Shown piece after piece: positions 21,898-33,409 of a DNA stretch of 64,000 nucleotides. The position numbers and the translations under genes were made by a program. The stretch lies in contig CAKZGB010000009.1 of assembly GCA_936911875.1 (NCBI GenBank), positions 62,001 through 126,000 on the forward strand. Reading direction: 5' to 3'. Within the stretch, counting starts at the first letter, position 1, and the number at the start of each line of letters is the position of its first letter. The notes below the pieces were generated by a model that saw only the letters and a program-made list of their open reading frames with translations, made no database searches and was not told the DNA's origin. Source of the DNA: an uncultured Lysobacteraceae bacterium. Its GTDB lineage: Bacteria > Pseudomonadota > Gammaproteobacteria > Xanthomonadales > Xanthomonadaceae.

Positions 21898-24075
21898 TTA
21901 TTGCGCCGGCAAGTTGAGTTCGCGCAACAGATGCGGCGCCGGGTAGACCTTGGCCATCAGCCAGCGCATGTAACGCATGTCCACGTGGATGGCGCGCTTG
22001 TAACGCGGATCGAAGGCCCAGCTGGCGCTGACGGCTTCCCAGTTGCTGTCGAAGTTCAGCGCGATGAGTTTGCCTTCGGCATCGAGCACCGGCGAACCCG
22101 AGTTACCGCCCGTGGTATCGAGATTGGTCAGGAAGTTCACCGTCTGCGTTTTCAGACTTGGCTCGGCTGTGGTGCCGAAATCGCCCTTGCGAATTGCATC
22201 GAGCAAGGGTTGCGGTGCGTTGAACGGATCTCTGCCGGTGTGTTTCTCGACAATGCCGGCCACTGTGGTGAGCGGACGGTAATCGACGCCATCGCGCGGC
22301 GACAGGGCCTGGATACGACCGAAGCTGATGCGCAACGTGGAGTTGGCATCGGGATAGACCGCGCGGCCTTGCGATTTGCGGTAAGCCGTCAGTGCCTGCA
22401 TATAGGACGGACGCAATCGCAGTGATTCGCCATCGCGCGCATCGCGTTCGTCATCCAGGCGGACCATGGCCGGCATCAGCGTAGCGGCCGCCTTGAGCAA
22501 GGTGTCATCGGCACTAGCCAGGGCTTTCGCGTCGGCTTGCAACCAGCCCACGCGACGCGCTTCGTCCTGCAACTGGCTACCCGCGTACAGCGCGGCGATG
22601 CGTGCTGCCGTTTGCGCGGGATCCGTGCCGAACACCGTATCCCATTCGGCGACATGTTGCGCCGCCGGCAGTGCCTGATACTGACGCACCAGATCCAGCA
22701 GTAGCGCCTGTTCAACGGCGAAATCGTAACGGCGCTGCACTTGTTGCAGACGGCCAAGAATCAGCTTTTCATCGCGCTCCTGAAAACCGGCACGACGCTC
22801 GGCATCGGGACGCTGACGCTCCAGCGCGCGACGCTGCAATTCCACTGCGGAACGGAACAGCTGCGTCTGACTGACAATGGTGCTCAGCAACTGATCGCGC
22901 TCGCGCAGTGCACCGGCCGTAGCCAGACCCTGTTGCAGTTCTTTAATGCCGCTCAACGTGGCGGCCACATCCGGATTGCCGGTCTTGCCGCTCTGCAACC
23001 AGGTCAGCATGGCTTGTTCGTCCTGCGCACGCACAGCGGCGGCATTGGAGCGTTGCATGCCCTCGAGTTCGCCTTGCGCGCGCTTGAGATTATTTTTCAG
23101 GCTCCGCATTTGCGAGGCATAAGCGACCGTTGCATCGGCATTGCCGGCGGTTGCGGCGTCAATCGTGCGGATCATGCCATCGAACAGAGCCACGCGCGAG
23201 GGCAGTTGCCAATCCATCTGCTGCGCAAACTCAGCCGCGGTACGATGGCGATACGTAACGCCCGGATATCCCGCGAGCATGGCGTAATCTCCCTCTTTCA
23301 CATTGCGCGTAGAGATCTGCAGATGCGATGGCGGCACGTAAGGCACATTGTCCGGAGAGTAATCGGCGGGCTTGCCATCCTTACCGACATAAGCACGCAA
23401 CACCGTGAAATCGCCGGCATGGCGCGGCCACATAAAGTTGTCCGTCTCGCCACCGTAGTTGCCGATAGCGCTTGGTGGTGCATAGACCAGACGCACATCG
23501 CGCAGTTCGAGTTGGCGCACGCGATAGAACTCAGCACCGTAGTACATGCTGACGACCTGGCAGCGATAACCGGCAGTGGCCTCACAGGCGCTGACCAATG
23601 CCTTCGAAGCGCGTTCAACCGCATCGTTATACGCCTTACCTTTAAGACCTGCGGTGCCCTTGAGCACTTGCGCTGTGACGTTGTCGAAATCGGTGGTCAC
23701 CAGCACACGGAAATCGGGATTGGCCGGCAGCTCCTTCGAACGGTCTGCAGCGATGTAGCCACGTGCGATGTAATCGTGTTCGGGCTTGCTGTTGTACTGG
23801 ATGACACCAAAGGCGACGTGATGGTTGGTCAGCACCAGACCTTGATTCGAGACAAAGGCACCGGTACCGCCGCCAACTTTGACGACTGCGTTCATGGGCG
23901 CCGTGGCCAGGTTGGCCATCTGCTTGGGATCACCGCGGAAACCGCGCTCGCGCATTGACCTGGCGATATCCGGCAGTTGTGATGGCATCCACATCCCCTC
24001 ATCCGCTTGGGCAACCGGAGTCGCAGTGGAAAGGCACAAGGTAGACAGGGCAACCGCCAGTAAAGTCACTCGCAT
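21898..24075 (-). CDS. S46 family dipeptidyl-peptidase, DPP11-type
   Basis: The 725-residue paralogue of the adjacent gene has a signal peptide ([20 protein letters not shown]) and the triad His86 (TNHHVAFG), Asp222 ([10 protein letters not shown]) and Ser659 (TGGNSGSPV). Residue 677, in NFDSNWEA, is Ser, which in S46 enzymes goes with DPP11 activity against dipeptides ending in Asp or Glu. Together the two enzymes would cover hydrophobic and acidic P1 residues in periplasmic peptides. It is the first gene of the minus-strand run that continues to purF, with tdh divergent 75 bases upstream. Confidence 0.9.
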   Translation of the reverse strand: MRVTLLAVALSTLCLSTATPVAQADEGMWMPSQLPDIARSMRERGFRGDPKQMANLATAPMNAVVKVGGGTGAFVSNQGLVLTNHHVAFGVIQYNSKPEHDYIARGYIAADRSKELPANPDFRVLVTTDFDNVTAQVLKGTAGLKGKAYNDAVERASKALVSACEATAGYRCQVVSMYYGAEFYRVRQLELRDVRLVYAPPSAIGNYGGETDNFMWPRHAGDFTVLRAYVGKDGKPADYSPDNVPYVPPSHLQISTRNVKEGDYAMLAGYPGVTYRHRTAAEFAQQMDWQLPSRVALFDGMIRTIDAATAGNADATVAYASQMRSLKNNLKRAQGELEGMQRSNAAAVRAQDEQAMLTWLQSGKTGNPDVAATLSGIKELQQGLATAGALRERDQLLSTIVSQTQLFRSAVELQRRALERQRPDAERRAGFQERDEKLILGRLQQVQRRYDFAVEQALLLDLVRQYQALPAAQHVAEWDTVFGTDPAQTAARIAALYAGSQLQDEARRVGWLQADAKALASADDTLLKAAATLMPAMVRLDDERDARDGESLRLRPSYMQALTAYRKSQGRAVYPDANSTLRISFGRIQALSPRDGVDYRPLTTVAGIVEKHTGRDPFNAPQPLLDAIRKGDFGTTAEPSLKTQTVNFLTNLDTTGGNSGSPVLDAEGKLIALNFDSNWEAVSASWAFDPRYKRAIHVDMRYMRWLMAKVYPAPHLLRELNLPAQ

Positions 24076-24150
24076 GCGGGGATCAGCTCCAAATTCAGTC
24101 AGATTGATATAATCGCAGGTTCCCGGGTACGGTTAAATAGGTCGTTCGTT

Positions 24151-25188
24151 ATGGCTCCAACCACTATGAAGGCGCTGGTCAAGCGCGAAGCTACCAAAGG
24201 CATCTGGATGGAGGACGTACCGGTTCCCACGCCGGGCCCCAACGAAGTCCTGATTAAGCTCGAAAAGACCGCGATCTGCGGCACCGATCTGCACATTTAC
24301 CTGTGGGATGAGTGGAGCCAGCGCACCATTCGCCCCGGTTTGGTGATCGGCCACGAGTTTGTCGGCCGTATCGTCGAAATGGGCAGCGCCGTGAGCGGTT
24401 ACACCGTCGGTCAGCGCGTTTCGGCCGAAGGCCATATCGTCTGCGGTCATTGCCGCAACTGCCGCGCCGGCAAACAGCACCTGTGCCCTAACACCGTGGG
24501 TATCGGTGTGAACCGCAACGGTGCCTTCGCCGAATACATGGTGATGCCTGCCAGCAACCTGTGGCCGATCCCCGATCAGATTCCGTCGGAACTGGCCGCG
24601 TTCTTTGATCCGTACGGCAACGCAGCGCATTGCGCACTGGAATTCGATTTGGTCGGTGAAGACGTTCTGATCACCGGCGCCGGTCCGATCGGCGTGATTG
24701 CTGCAGGCATCTGTAAATACATCGGCGCCCGCAACGTGGTCGTTACCGACGTCAATGATTACCGTCTGAAGCTCGCAGCCGACATGGGCGCGACACGCGT
24801 CGTCAATGTCGCCAACACCTCACTCAAAGATGTGATGGCCGAGCTGCACATGGAAGGCTTTGACGTCGGTCTGGAAATGAGCGGCAATCCGCAGGCCTTT
24901 AACGACATGCTTGATTGCATGTACCACGGCGGCAAGGTAGCCATGCTCGGCATCATGCCCAAGGGCGCCGGCGTCGATTGGGACAAGGTGATCTTTAAGG
25001 GTCTGACCTTGCAAGGTATCTACGGCCGTCGCATGTACGAAACCTGGTACAAGATGACGCAACTGGTGCTGTCCGGATTCCCGCTGGGCAAAGCCATGAC
25101 GCACCAACTGCCGATTGACCGCTTCCAGGAGGGTTTCGACCTGATGGAACAAGGCAAGTCCGGCAAGATCGTCCTTTCCTGGAACTAA
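24151..25188 (+). CDS. tdh: L-threonine 3-dehydrogenase
   Basis: The 345-residue zinc-dependent alcohol dehydrogenase oxidises threonine to 2-amino-3-ketobutyrate with NAD+. Visible are the catalytic zinc motif [23 protein letters not shown], the structural zinc cysteines in [15 protein letters not shown], and the Rossmann [12 protein letters not shown]. The region matches E. coli Tdh from MKAL onwards, so the ATG at 24166 is an alternative start; the 24151 start adds five residues. Kbl follows after 6 bases, forming the standard threonine-to-glycine pair. Confidence 0.96.
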   Translation: MAPTTMKALVKREATKGIWMEDVPVPTPGPNEVLIKLEKTAICGTDLHIYLWDEWSQRTIRPGLVIGHEFVGRIVEMGSAVSGYTVGQRVSAEGHIVCGHCRNCRAGKQHLCPNTVGIGVNRNGAFAEYMVMPASNLWPIPDQIPSELAAFFDPYGNAAHCALEFDLVGEDVLITGAGPIGVIAAGICKYIGARNVVVTDVNDYRLKLAADMGATRVVNVANTSLKDVMAELHMEGFDVGLEMSGNPQAFNDMLDCMYHGGKVAMLGIMPKGAGVDWDKVIFKGLTLQGIYGRRMYETWYKMTQLVLSGFPLGKAMTHQLPIDRFQEGFDLMEQGKSGKIVLSWN

Positions 25189-25194
25189 TACAAC

Positions 25195-26385
25195 ATGTCA
25201 TTGACCGCACGATACGAACAGACTCTGCAGGAAATCCGCGATGCGGGCCTGTTCAAATCCGAACGCATCATCACCTCGCCGCAGTCGGCAGAGATTGAAC
25301 TGCAAGATGGCCGCAAGGTCCTGAACTTCTGCGCTAATAACTATCTGGGTCTGGCCGATCATCCGGACATCATTGCCGTTGCGAAGGATGCGCTGGACAC
25401 CCACGGTTTCGGCATGGCCTCAGTGCGTTTTATCTGCGGCACGCAAGACTTGCACAAAGAACTCGAGGCCAAAATTGCTTCGTTTTTCGGCAAAGAGGAC
25501 ACCATCCTTTACGCCGCTTGCTTTGATGCCAACGGCGGTCTGTTCGAACCGCTGCTCGATGAGAACGATGCCATCATCAGCGATGCGCTGAATCACGCTT
25601 CAATCATTGATGGTGTACGTCTGTGCAAGGCCAAGCGCTACCGTTACGCCAACTGCGACATGGCCGATCTGGAGCGCCAACTGCAGCAAGCCAAGGCCGA
25701 TGGCGCCCGCACCGTTCTGATCACCACCGATGGCGTATTCTCTATGGACGGCTTTATCGCGCCGCTCGATGAGATCACCGCGCTGGCCGAAAAATACGGC
25801 GCCCTGGTGCACATCGACGAGTGCCACGCCACCGGTTTTCTCGGCGCAACGGGGCGCGGCTCGGCCGAGGTAAAGGGCGTGCTCGATCGCATCGACATCA
25901 TCACCGGCACCTTGGGTAAAGCCATGGGCGGTGCACTGGGCGGTTTCACCACCGCCAAGCGCGAAGTGATTGAACTGCTGCGTCAGCGTTCGCGTCCGTA
26001 CCTGTTCTCCAACTCGCTGCCACCGCACGTTGTGGCTGCGGGCACCAAGGCGTTCGACATGCTTTCCGAAGCCGGTCATTTGCGCGATCAGCTGCAGGAC
26101 AACACGCGTCACTTTCGTGAGCGCATGACCGCTGCCGGCTTTGACATCAAACCGGGCGTGCATCCGATCTGTCCGGTCATGCTCTACGATGCACCGTTGG
26201 CACAACGCTTTGCCGAGCGTCTGCTTGAGGAAGGCATCTACGCCATCGGCTTTTTCTTCCCGGTGGTGCCGAAGGATCGGGCTCGCATCCGCACGCAGAT
26301 GTCGGCTGCGCATTCGCGTGAACAGCTCGATCGTGCCATCGATGCGTTTATCCGCATCGGCAAGGAACTGGGCGTCATCCAGTAA
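25195..26385 (+). CDS. kbl: Glycine C-acetyltransferase (2-amino-3-ketobutyrate CoA ligase)
   Basis: The 396-residue PLP enzyme of the alpha-oxoamine synthase family cleaves 2-amino-3-ketobutyrate with CoA to glycine and acetyl-CoA. Motifs are [44 protein letters not shown] and the PLP lysine in [15 protein letters not shown]. Its product pairs directly with Tdh. It ends at a strong terminator. Confidence 0.96.
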   Translation: MSLTARYEQTLQEIRDAGLFKSERIITSPQSAEIELQDGRKVLNFCANNYLGLADHPDIIAVAKDALDTHGFGMASVRFICGTQDLHKELEAKIASFFGKEDTILYAACFDANGGLFEPLLDENDAIISDALNHASIIDGVRLCKAKRYRYANCDMADLERQLQQAKADGARTVLITTDGVFSMDGFIAPLDEITALAEKYGALVHIDECHATGFLGATGRGSAEVKGVLDRIDIITGTLGKAMGGALGGFTTAKREVIELLRQRSRPYLFSNSLPPHVVAAGTKAFDMLSEAGHLRDQLQDNTRHFRERMTAAGFDIKPGVHPICPVMLYDAPLAQRFAERLLEEGIYAIGFFFPVVPKDRARIRTQMSAAHSREQLDRAIDAFIRIGKELGVIQ

Positions 26386-26409
26386 CGCGCCACGCCAACG
26401 TCACACCGC

Positions 26410-26437
26410 AAAAACCCCTGAAAACTCAGGGGTTTTT
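26410..26437. terminator. Terminator of tdh-kbl, usable in both directions
   Basis: Stem CCCCTGA/TCAGGGG (26415-26421 and 26426-26432) has a 4-base loop, with five A before and five T after. It overlaps the stop codon of the convergent pseudouridine synthase gene. Confidence 0.88.
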
Positions 26438-27247
26438 GTTAGGTACCAGTAAATTCTGTTCGTCTGCGGTCAGCGTGCGCCACTGCCCCTTAGGCAACTC
26501 GCCAAGCTGCAACGGGCCGATCGCTACGCGCACCAGCCGCTCGACCTCGGCGCCCATCGCCTCAACGATGCGGCGGATCTGTCGGTTCTTGCCTTCATCC
26601 AGCGTAATCTCCAGCCAAGTCGAACGCGTACCTGTGCGCAACACCTGCGCATGCTTGACTGACAACGGCTCCTCATCGCCGGCAATCACGACGCCCTGCT
26701 CCATCTGCCGGCAGTGGGATTCATCCCACAAGGCCGCCACCTTTACATGATATGACTTATCCAAGTGCACCTGCGGCGATGTAATCTGCGCCGCCCACTG
26801 CGGGTCATTGCTCATCAACAGCAGGCCCTCACTGGCTTTGTCCAGACGTCCGACCGGCGCTAACCATGGCAGACCACTACCCTCCAGTGCGGAATAGACG
26901 GTCTCGCGACCTTTCTCATCACTGGCCGTGGTCACGATGCCTCTGGGTTTGTTCAACACAATCACCAGGCGTTCAACGGCACCGGACAAGGGCACGCCAT
27001 CCACGGTGATGCGAGGATTGGTCGCCGTGACAATCGGAAACTCCGGATCGGTCACCACGCGATCGTTCACAGCCACTCGTCCATCACGGATGCGGCGCTC
27101 GGCTTCGGAGCGCGAACAGACACCGGCCTTGGACAGTACGCGCGCAAGGCCGTGCCGCGGAGTACGTGGTTCCGCAGCGCTTGTTCGCTGTTCTGGCCGT
27201 TTGCCGGCCGCGGACGCCGATTTACGGCGTGGCGGGAACCGTTGCAC
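26426..27247 (-). CDS. RsuA/RluB-family pseudouridine synthase
   Basis: The protein has an S4 RNA-binding domain (LARVLSKAGVCSRSEAERRI, then DGRVAVNDRVV) followed by the synthase core: LNKPRGIVTT, the catalytic Asp in PVGRLDKASEGLLLMSND, and KNRQIRRIVEAMG. It isomerises a uridine in rRNA; 16S or 23S target is not decidable (RsuA, RluB, RluE and RluF share these motifs). The start is uncertain. I use a GTG at 27247, giving 273 residues and a 26-base overlap with the upstream gene; a TTG at 27310 would add 21 basic residues. No clear ribosome site supports either. Confidence 0.87.
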   Translation of the reverse strand: MQRFPPRRKSASAAGKRPEQRTSAAEPRTPRHGLARVLSKAGVCSRSEAERRIRDGRVAVNDRVVTDPEFPIVTATNPRITVDGVPLSGAVERLVIVLNKPRGIVTTASDEKGRETVYSALEGSGLPWLAPVGRLDKASEGLLLMSNDPQWAAQITSPQVHLDKSYHVKVAALWDESHCRQMEQGVVIAGDEEPLSVKHAQVLRTGTRSTWLEITLDEGKNRQIRRIVEAMGAEVERLVRVAIGPLQLGELPKGQWRTLTADEQNLLVPNKNP

Positions 27248-27728
27248 CTTGGCTAGGGCTGACGCTCGGAGCCACTGAGGCGGGCTGCGGTTTGGGCGCA
27301 CCCGTGGCAATGCGGATACCCTTGGACTTCATCCAGGCATCAAACTCATCGGCCGTCATTTTCTTGCCGTTCTGCGTCATGTTGAAACGCCACGGCGTGT
27401 TGTCGAATTCAGTCTTGGGCTTGTAGCCGGCCGCATCGATCATGCCCGAATTGATTTTGGGCGCCGAAGCCGCCGCCAAGGCCCGACAGTTGGTCAGCTT
27501 GAGGCGGGTAATCAGATGATCGACAGACAGGGTCTGGTTATAGGCCTGCGTCAGCACCCCGCTAGCACCACCCAGCACGTAGCTGGCGGGCGATTCAAGC
27601 TCAGGAGCCAGGCTGAGTTCACTGGCTTGCACCTTGGCGATGGCGCCACAGGTGTTCTCCTGCGCGCCCGCGGGCGAGACAGCCAACCAGCTCAGAGCCG
27701 CTACAGCGGCAACAGCGAACCAACGCAT
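27222..27728 (-). CDS. Exported protein of unknown function
   Basis: The 168-residue product has a clean signal peptide (WFAVAAVAALSWLAVSPAGAQ) and two cysteines in the mature part that could form a disulphide (NTCGAIA and LTNCRAL). The region 105-135 (TPWRFNMTQNGKKMTADEFD) looks like a small folded module and the tail is Pro/Ser/Ala-rich. I do not recognise the family. It overlaps the pseudouridine synthase gene and may share its transcript. Periplasmic location is inferred. Confidence 0.7.
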   Translation of the reverse strand: MRWFAVAAVAALSWLAVSPAGAQENTCGAIAKVQASELSLAPELESPASYVLGGASGVLTQAYNQTLSVDHLITRLKLTNCRALAAASAPKINSGMIDAAGYKPKTEFDNTPWRFNMTQNGKKMTADEFDAWMKSKGIRIATGAPKPQPASVAPSVSPSQGATVPATP

Positions 27729-27815
27729 GAGATCACCCTCAACAGAATCAGGAACAGACCTTGGTACTTTACCCTACAGCACTTCAATCAACAATGTGCG
27801 CTGCCCGCAAAAGAG

Positions 27816-27841
27816 AAAGGCCCAACCGAAGTGGGGCCTTT
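27816..27841 (-). terminator. Probable terminator after the first ompA-like gene
   Basis: A stem AAAGGCCC/GGGCCTTT (27816-27823 and 27834-27841) with a 10-base loop lies 50 bases past the ompA-like stop. The T-run on the minus strand is interrupted (TTTCTCTTTT), so strength is moderate. Confidence 0.65.
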
Positions 27842-27890
27842 CCATTTCTACTGTCGCCCTGATCCTAAGATCAGGCGAACCCGGGATGCA

Positions 27891-28982
27891 TTAAGCGCCG
27901 GTGTTCAGTTCGGTGCGACGGTTGGTTTCCGACTTACAGGCCGGCAGCGTTTGCGGGGTGTTTTCCAGCGGACGCGATTCGCCGTAACCGTTCGGACCGG
28001 CCAGACGCGAAGCGTCGATGCCGTTGGCGGTCAGGTAGTCATACACCACGCGAGCGCGGCGTTCCGACAGCGATTGGTTGTAAGCATCGGAACCGCACAG
28101 GTCGGTGTGACCGGCAACTTCAACGCGCATTGCAGGGTTACGCTTCAGAACTTCAACAGCGTTGTTCAGGATTTCGATAGCGTCCGGACGCAGGGTGGAC
28201 TTGTCGAAATCGAAGTTCACGCCCTTGAGGTCGATCGAAACCGGAACGGCACAGCCGTCAGCACCGATAGCTTCACCGGCTTGCGAGCCCGGGCACTTGT
28301 CGTTGCAGTTGTTGACGCCGTCACCGTCGTCGTCCAGATCCGAGCAGCTCGGAGCAACCGGAGCTTCGACAACCGGGGCAACCGGCAGCGCGCCCAGCGG
28401 GACCACAACGCCGATCGAGGCCAGCAGGTCAGCGAAGCTGTCCTTGTCGTCGATCGAACCGCCGAAGTTCGGGGAAACGCCTTCGTCGTCCATGTCCAGA
28501 CGGTAAGCGATTTCGGTACGGACCTTAACGCGCTTGCCTTCGGATTGCAGACCGATACCGGCCTTGGCACCCAGGCCACCATCCTTACGGTGGGTCGGGC
28601 CATTGTTGTTCAGGGCAGCGATTTCTTCGGAGTGGTATTGGTAACCCAGGCCACCAACCACGTACGGACGCCATGCCTTGTCGTTCATGAAGAACTTACG
28701 CAGGTCCAGCGAAATGCCGTACTGGTGCCAGTACAGGTCCGAGTTACGGGTGGTTGCCGGATTTTGGTAGTTGAGTTCGACATCGACAGCGACGGACGGC
28801 GAGATTTGCTTGCCCAGACCGATGGCGCCAAACGGGGTATCTTCCGTGTTGCGGTCATTGTCTTGGAAATTCATGCCCACAGAACCGGTGACGTACCAGC
28901 GGTTGTCGAAATCTTGGGCACCTGCAACGTTGGCGACTGCGACGCCAGCAAACAGCGCGGCAGCCAAGAGGCGGATCTTCAT
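27891..28982 (-). CDS. OmpA-family outer-membrane protein with calcium-binding type-3 repeat (copy 1)
   Basis: The 363-residue protein has a signal peptide (LLAAALFAGVAVANVAGAQ), an eight-strand barrel starting DFDNRWYVTGSVGMNFQDN, a thrombospondin type-3-like acidic linker (CSDLDDDGDGVNNCNDKCPG, residues about 220-240), and a C-terminal OmpA domain (NFDFDKSTLRPDAIEILN, VEVAGHTDLCGSDAYN, LSERRARVVYDYL) that binds peptidoglycan. The linker should bind calcium and is disulphide-rich. The ATG at 28982 has AGGAG 8 bases upstream. A near-identical paralogue lies 312 bases upstream, so a tandem duplication is likely. Confidence 0.92.
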   Translation of the reverse strand: MKIRLLAAALFAGVAVANVAGAQDFDNRWYVTGSVGMNFQDNDRNTEDTPFGAIGLGKQISPSVAVDVELNYQNPATTRNSDLYWHQYGISLDLRKFFMNDKAWRPYVVGGLGYQYHSEEIAALNNNGPTHRKDGGLGAKAGIGLQSEGKRVKVRTEIAYRLDMDDEGVSPNFGGSIDDKDSFADLLASIGVVVPLGALPVAPVVEAPVAPSCSDLDDDGDGVNNCNDKCPGSQAGEAIGADGCAVPVSIDLKGVNFDFDKSTLRPDAIEILNNAVEVLKRNPAMRVEVAGHTDLCGSDAYNQSLSERRARVVYDYLTANGIDASRLAGPNGYGESRPLENTPQTLPACKSETNRRTELNTGA

Positions 28983-29227
28983 GGTTTAACTCCTAATGAC
29001 AATTATTAGCTGTCGAAAAAATATTTTTATGTAAACGACCGTCACACCGGAAAGGTGAAAAATCCGATAGGACATTCGCAAGGCCAAATATACACAGTTA
29101 GCGAACCCTTAACAATCGATTGAGAATTTATTTAGCAACCCGTTCAGATTCAATTGGTAGTCATGATGGCCGTGTGAAGGCCTATCCGGGGGGGCGCTGG
29201 GCCGTAGATCGACCTATATATAAGGAA
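28983..29227. other. Intergenic leader between the two ompA-like genes
   Basis: With the terminator that follows it, this is a 312-base gap without a gene. It is much richer in A and T than its surroundings, with a run reading AAAAAATATTTTTA near 29015-29030, and should hold the promoter and a long 5' leader for copy 1. I could not settle on one promoter. Confidence 0.5.
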
Positions 29228-29257
29228 AAAGGGCCCGATCCGGAGATCGAGCCCTTT
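29228..29257 (-). terminator. Terminator of the second ompA-like gene
   Basis: An interrupted stem AAAGGGC..CGATC / GATCG..GCCCTTT with a 4-base loop lies 38 bases after the stop of the upstream copy. On the minus strand it is followed by TTTTTCCTT. It separates the two paralogues into independent transcripts. Confidence 0.8.
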
Positions 29258-29294
29258 GGGTACAACAGTCAGCCTAGACTGAACAGAACCTGAA

Positions 29295-30395
29295 TTAGTT
29301 CTGAACGTTCAGCTCAGTGCGACGGTTGGTTTCCGACTTACAGGCCGGGAGCGTTTGCGGGGTGTTTTCCAGCGGACGCGATTCACCGTAACCGGTCGGG
29401 CCACTCAGACGCGAAGCGTCGATGCCGTTGGCGGTCAGGTAGTCATAGACCACGCGAGCGCGGCGTTCCGACAGCGGTTGGTTGTAGTCGTCGCTACCGC
29501 ACAAGTCGGTGTGACCGGCAACTTCTGCACGCATGGTCGGGTTGCGCTTCAGCACTTCGACAGCTTGGTTCAGAATTTCGATGGCGTCCGGACGCAGGGT
29601 GTCCTTATCGAAATCGAAGTTCACGCCGCGCAGGTCGATCGAGACCGGAACCGGGCAACCGTCAGCGCCGATGGCTTGGCCGGCGGCCGAACCCGGGCAC
29701 TTGTCGTTACAGTTGTTGACGCCGTCACCGTCGTCATCCAGATCCGAGCAGCTCGGAGCGGCAACGACTGGAGCTTCCGGAACCGGAGCGGCCGGCAGAG
29801 CGCCCAGCGGCACTACGACGCCGATCGAGGCCAACAGGTCACCGAAGCTGTCCTTGTCGTCGGCCGAACCGTCAAAGTTCGGAGAGACGGCTTCGTCATC
29901 CATATCGACGCGGTAAGCCAGTTCGGTACGGACGCGGACGCGGTCGCTGGTACGGGATTCGAGACCGATACCGGCCTTAGCAGCCAGGTTGCCACCCTTG
30001 CGGTGGGTCGGGCCGTTGTTGTTCAGGGCAGCGACTTCTTCGGAGTGGTATTGGTAGCCCAGGCCACCAACCACGTACGGACGCCAGTTCTTGTCATTCA
30101 TGAAGAACTTACGGGCATCAACCGAGATGCCGTACTGGTGCCAGTACAGGTCCGAGTTACGGGTGGTAGCCGGATTTTGGTAGTTCAGTTCCACGTCGAC
30201 AGCAACCGACGGGGTGATTTGCTTACCCAGACCGATGGCGCCGAACGGGGTGTCTTCCGTGTTGCGGTCATTGTCCTGGAAGTTGTAGCCGGCGGTACCG
30301 GTGACATACCAGCGGTTGTCAAAGTCTTGCGCAGCGGCGGCGCCGGCAATCATAGTGCCGCCCAGCAGGGCTGCCGCGAGAATCGTCTTTTTCAT
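29295..30395 (-). CDS. OmpA-family outer-membrane protein with calcium-binding type-3 repeat (copy 2)
   Basis: The 366-residue protein repeats the plan of copy 1: signal peptide (TILAAALLGGTMIAGAAAAQ), barrel from DFDNRWYVTGTAGYNFQDN, the acidic CSDLDDDGDGVNNCNDKCPG linker, and the OmpA peptidoglycan domain. Most substitutions lie in the barrel loops and the Pro/Ala linker (AAPVPEAPVVAAPSC). The ATG at 30395 has a GGAGAG site; a longer frame to 30449 has no homology. Copy 2 ends NVQN while copy 1 ends NTGA. Confidence 0.92.
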   Translation of the reverse strand: MKKTILAAALLGGTMIAGAAAAQDFDNRWYVTGTAGYNFQDNDRNTEDTPFGAIGLGKQITPSVAVDVELNYQNPATTRNSDLYWHQYGISVDARKFFMNDKNWRPYVVGGLGYQYHSEEVAALNNNGPTHRKGGNLAAKAGIGLESRTSDRVRVRTELAYRVDMDDEAVSPNFDGSADDKDSFGDLLASIGVVVPLGALPAAPVPEAPVVAAPSCSDLDDDGDGVNNCNDKCPGSAAGQAIGADGCPVPVSIDLRGVNFDFDKDTLRPDAIEILNQAVEVLKRNPTMRAEVAGHTDLCGSDDYNQPLSERRARVVYDYLTANGIDASRLSGPTGYGESRPLENTPQTLPACKSETNRRTELNVQN

Positions 30396-30556
30396 CTGTT
30401 GCTCTCCGTTCTTGATGCTTGTAAACGTTCTTAAAATTCGGTTATTCAATCGAAAACGCGCTGCGTGCTCGATGAATGTCAGACTAAGGGTTCGTAAATG
30501 AAGTCTGAGTTAACACGGCGGTAACACGGAACTCGAGTTACAGCTCAGGTTCATGA

Positions 30557-32674
<2,118 letters not shown>

Positions 32675-32742
32675 TCTTGTGATCTCTGAAATCTGTCCCT
32701 ATCTCTAAATTCAACCGTCTTAAGTCTTAACTGGAGAACTGC

Positions 32743-33345
32743 ATGAAGTTGTACACCAAACCCGGCGCCTGCTCGACGGCCGATCATATTGCCCTGGCCT
32801 GGTCGGGCCTTCCGTATGAGTTCGAAGTCGTCAAAGACTCCAAATCGCCCGAGTTTCTGGCGGTGAATCCCGCGGGCTCGGTTCCTGCATTGCAGGATGG
32901 CGATTGGGTGCTGACGCAGAATGCAGCCATCATGCATTACATCAGCGACTTGGCCCCGCAAGCCGGCCTGTTCGGCGACGGTTCGCCCAAGCAAGCCGCG
33001 GAGGCCAATCGCTGGTTGTCCTTTATCAATGCCGATGTGCATCCGGCCTTCAAGCCGCTGTTCGGCTCCGTGAGCTATCTCGATGAGGCCACGCAGAAGC
33101 AAGTCAAGGACAAGGCACTGGAAACGCTGCGCGGTTATTTCACGCGCATCGACGAGCAACTCAAGACCAATGATTACCTGGCCGGCTTCCGTTCTGCTGC
33201 CGATGCCTATACGTATATCGTGGCGCGTTGGGCCAAGGGTGTTGGCGTGGATCTGTCCGGCCTCGATGCACTGAAGGCTTATATGGGCCGCATGCGCGAT
33301 GACGCCGGTGTGCAGGCTGCATTCAAGGCCGAAGGCATCGGCTGA
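32743..33345 (+). CDS. Glutathione S-transferase, beta-like
   Basis: The 200-residue protein has the thioredoxin-fold N domain KLYTKPGACSTADHIAL with Cys9-Ser10, the cis-Pro loop NPAGSVPALQ and QNAAIMHYISD for the gamma-glutamyl part of glutathione. The all-helical C domain contains FRSAADAYTYIV. The Cys in KPGACS is typical of bacterial beta-class enzymes. It conjugates or reduces with glutathione in the cytoplasm; the substrate is unknown. It stands 68 bases after fadH and ends at a terminator. Confidence 0.9.
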   Translation: MKLYTKPGACSTADHIALAWSGLPYEFEVVKDSKSPEFLAVNPAGSVPALQDGDWVLTQNAAIMHYISDLAPQAGLFGDGSPKQAAEANRWLSFINADVHPAFKPLFGSVSYLDEATQKQVKDKALETLRGYFTRIDEQLKTNDYLAGFRSAADAYTYIVARWAKGVGVDLSGLDALKAYMGRMRDDAGVQAAFKAEGIG

Positions 33346-33371
33346 GTTTTCAGTTCTACCGGCTGCAATAA

Positions 33372-33398
33372 AAAACCGCGGGTTCTGCCCGCGGTTTT
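33372..33398. terminator. Bidirectional terminator between the transferase and prpF
   Basis: A perfect 11-bp stem AAAACCGCGGG/CCCGCGGTTTT with a 5-base loop TTCTG lies between the convergent genes and serves both. Confidence 0.92.
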
Positions 33399-33409
33399 CT
33401 TTGATCCGG

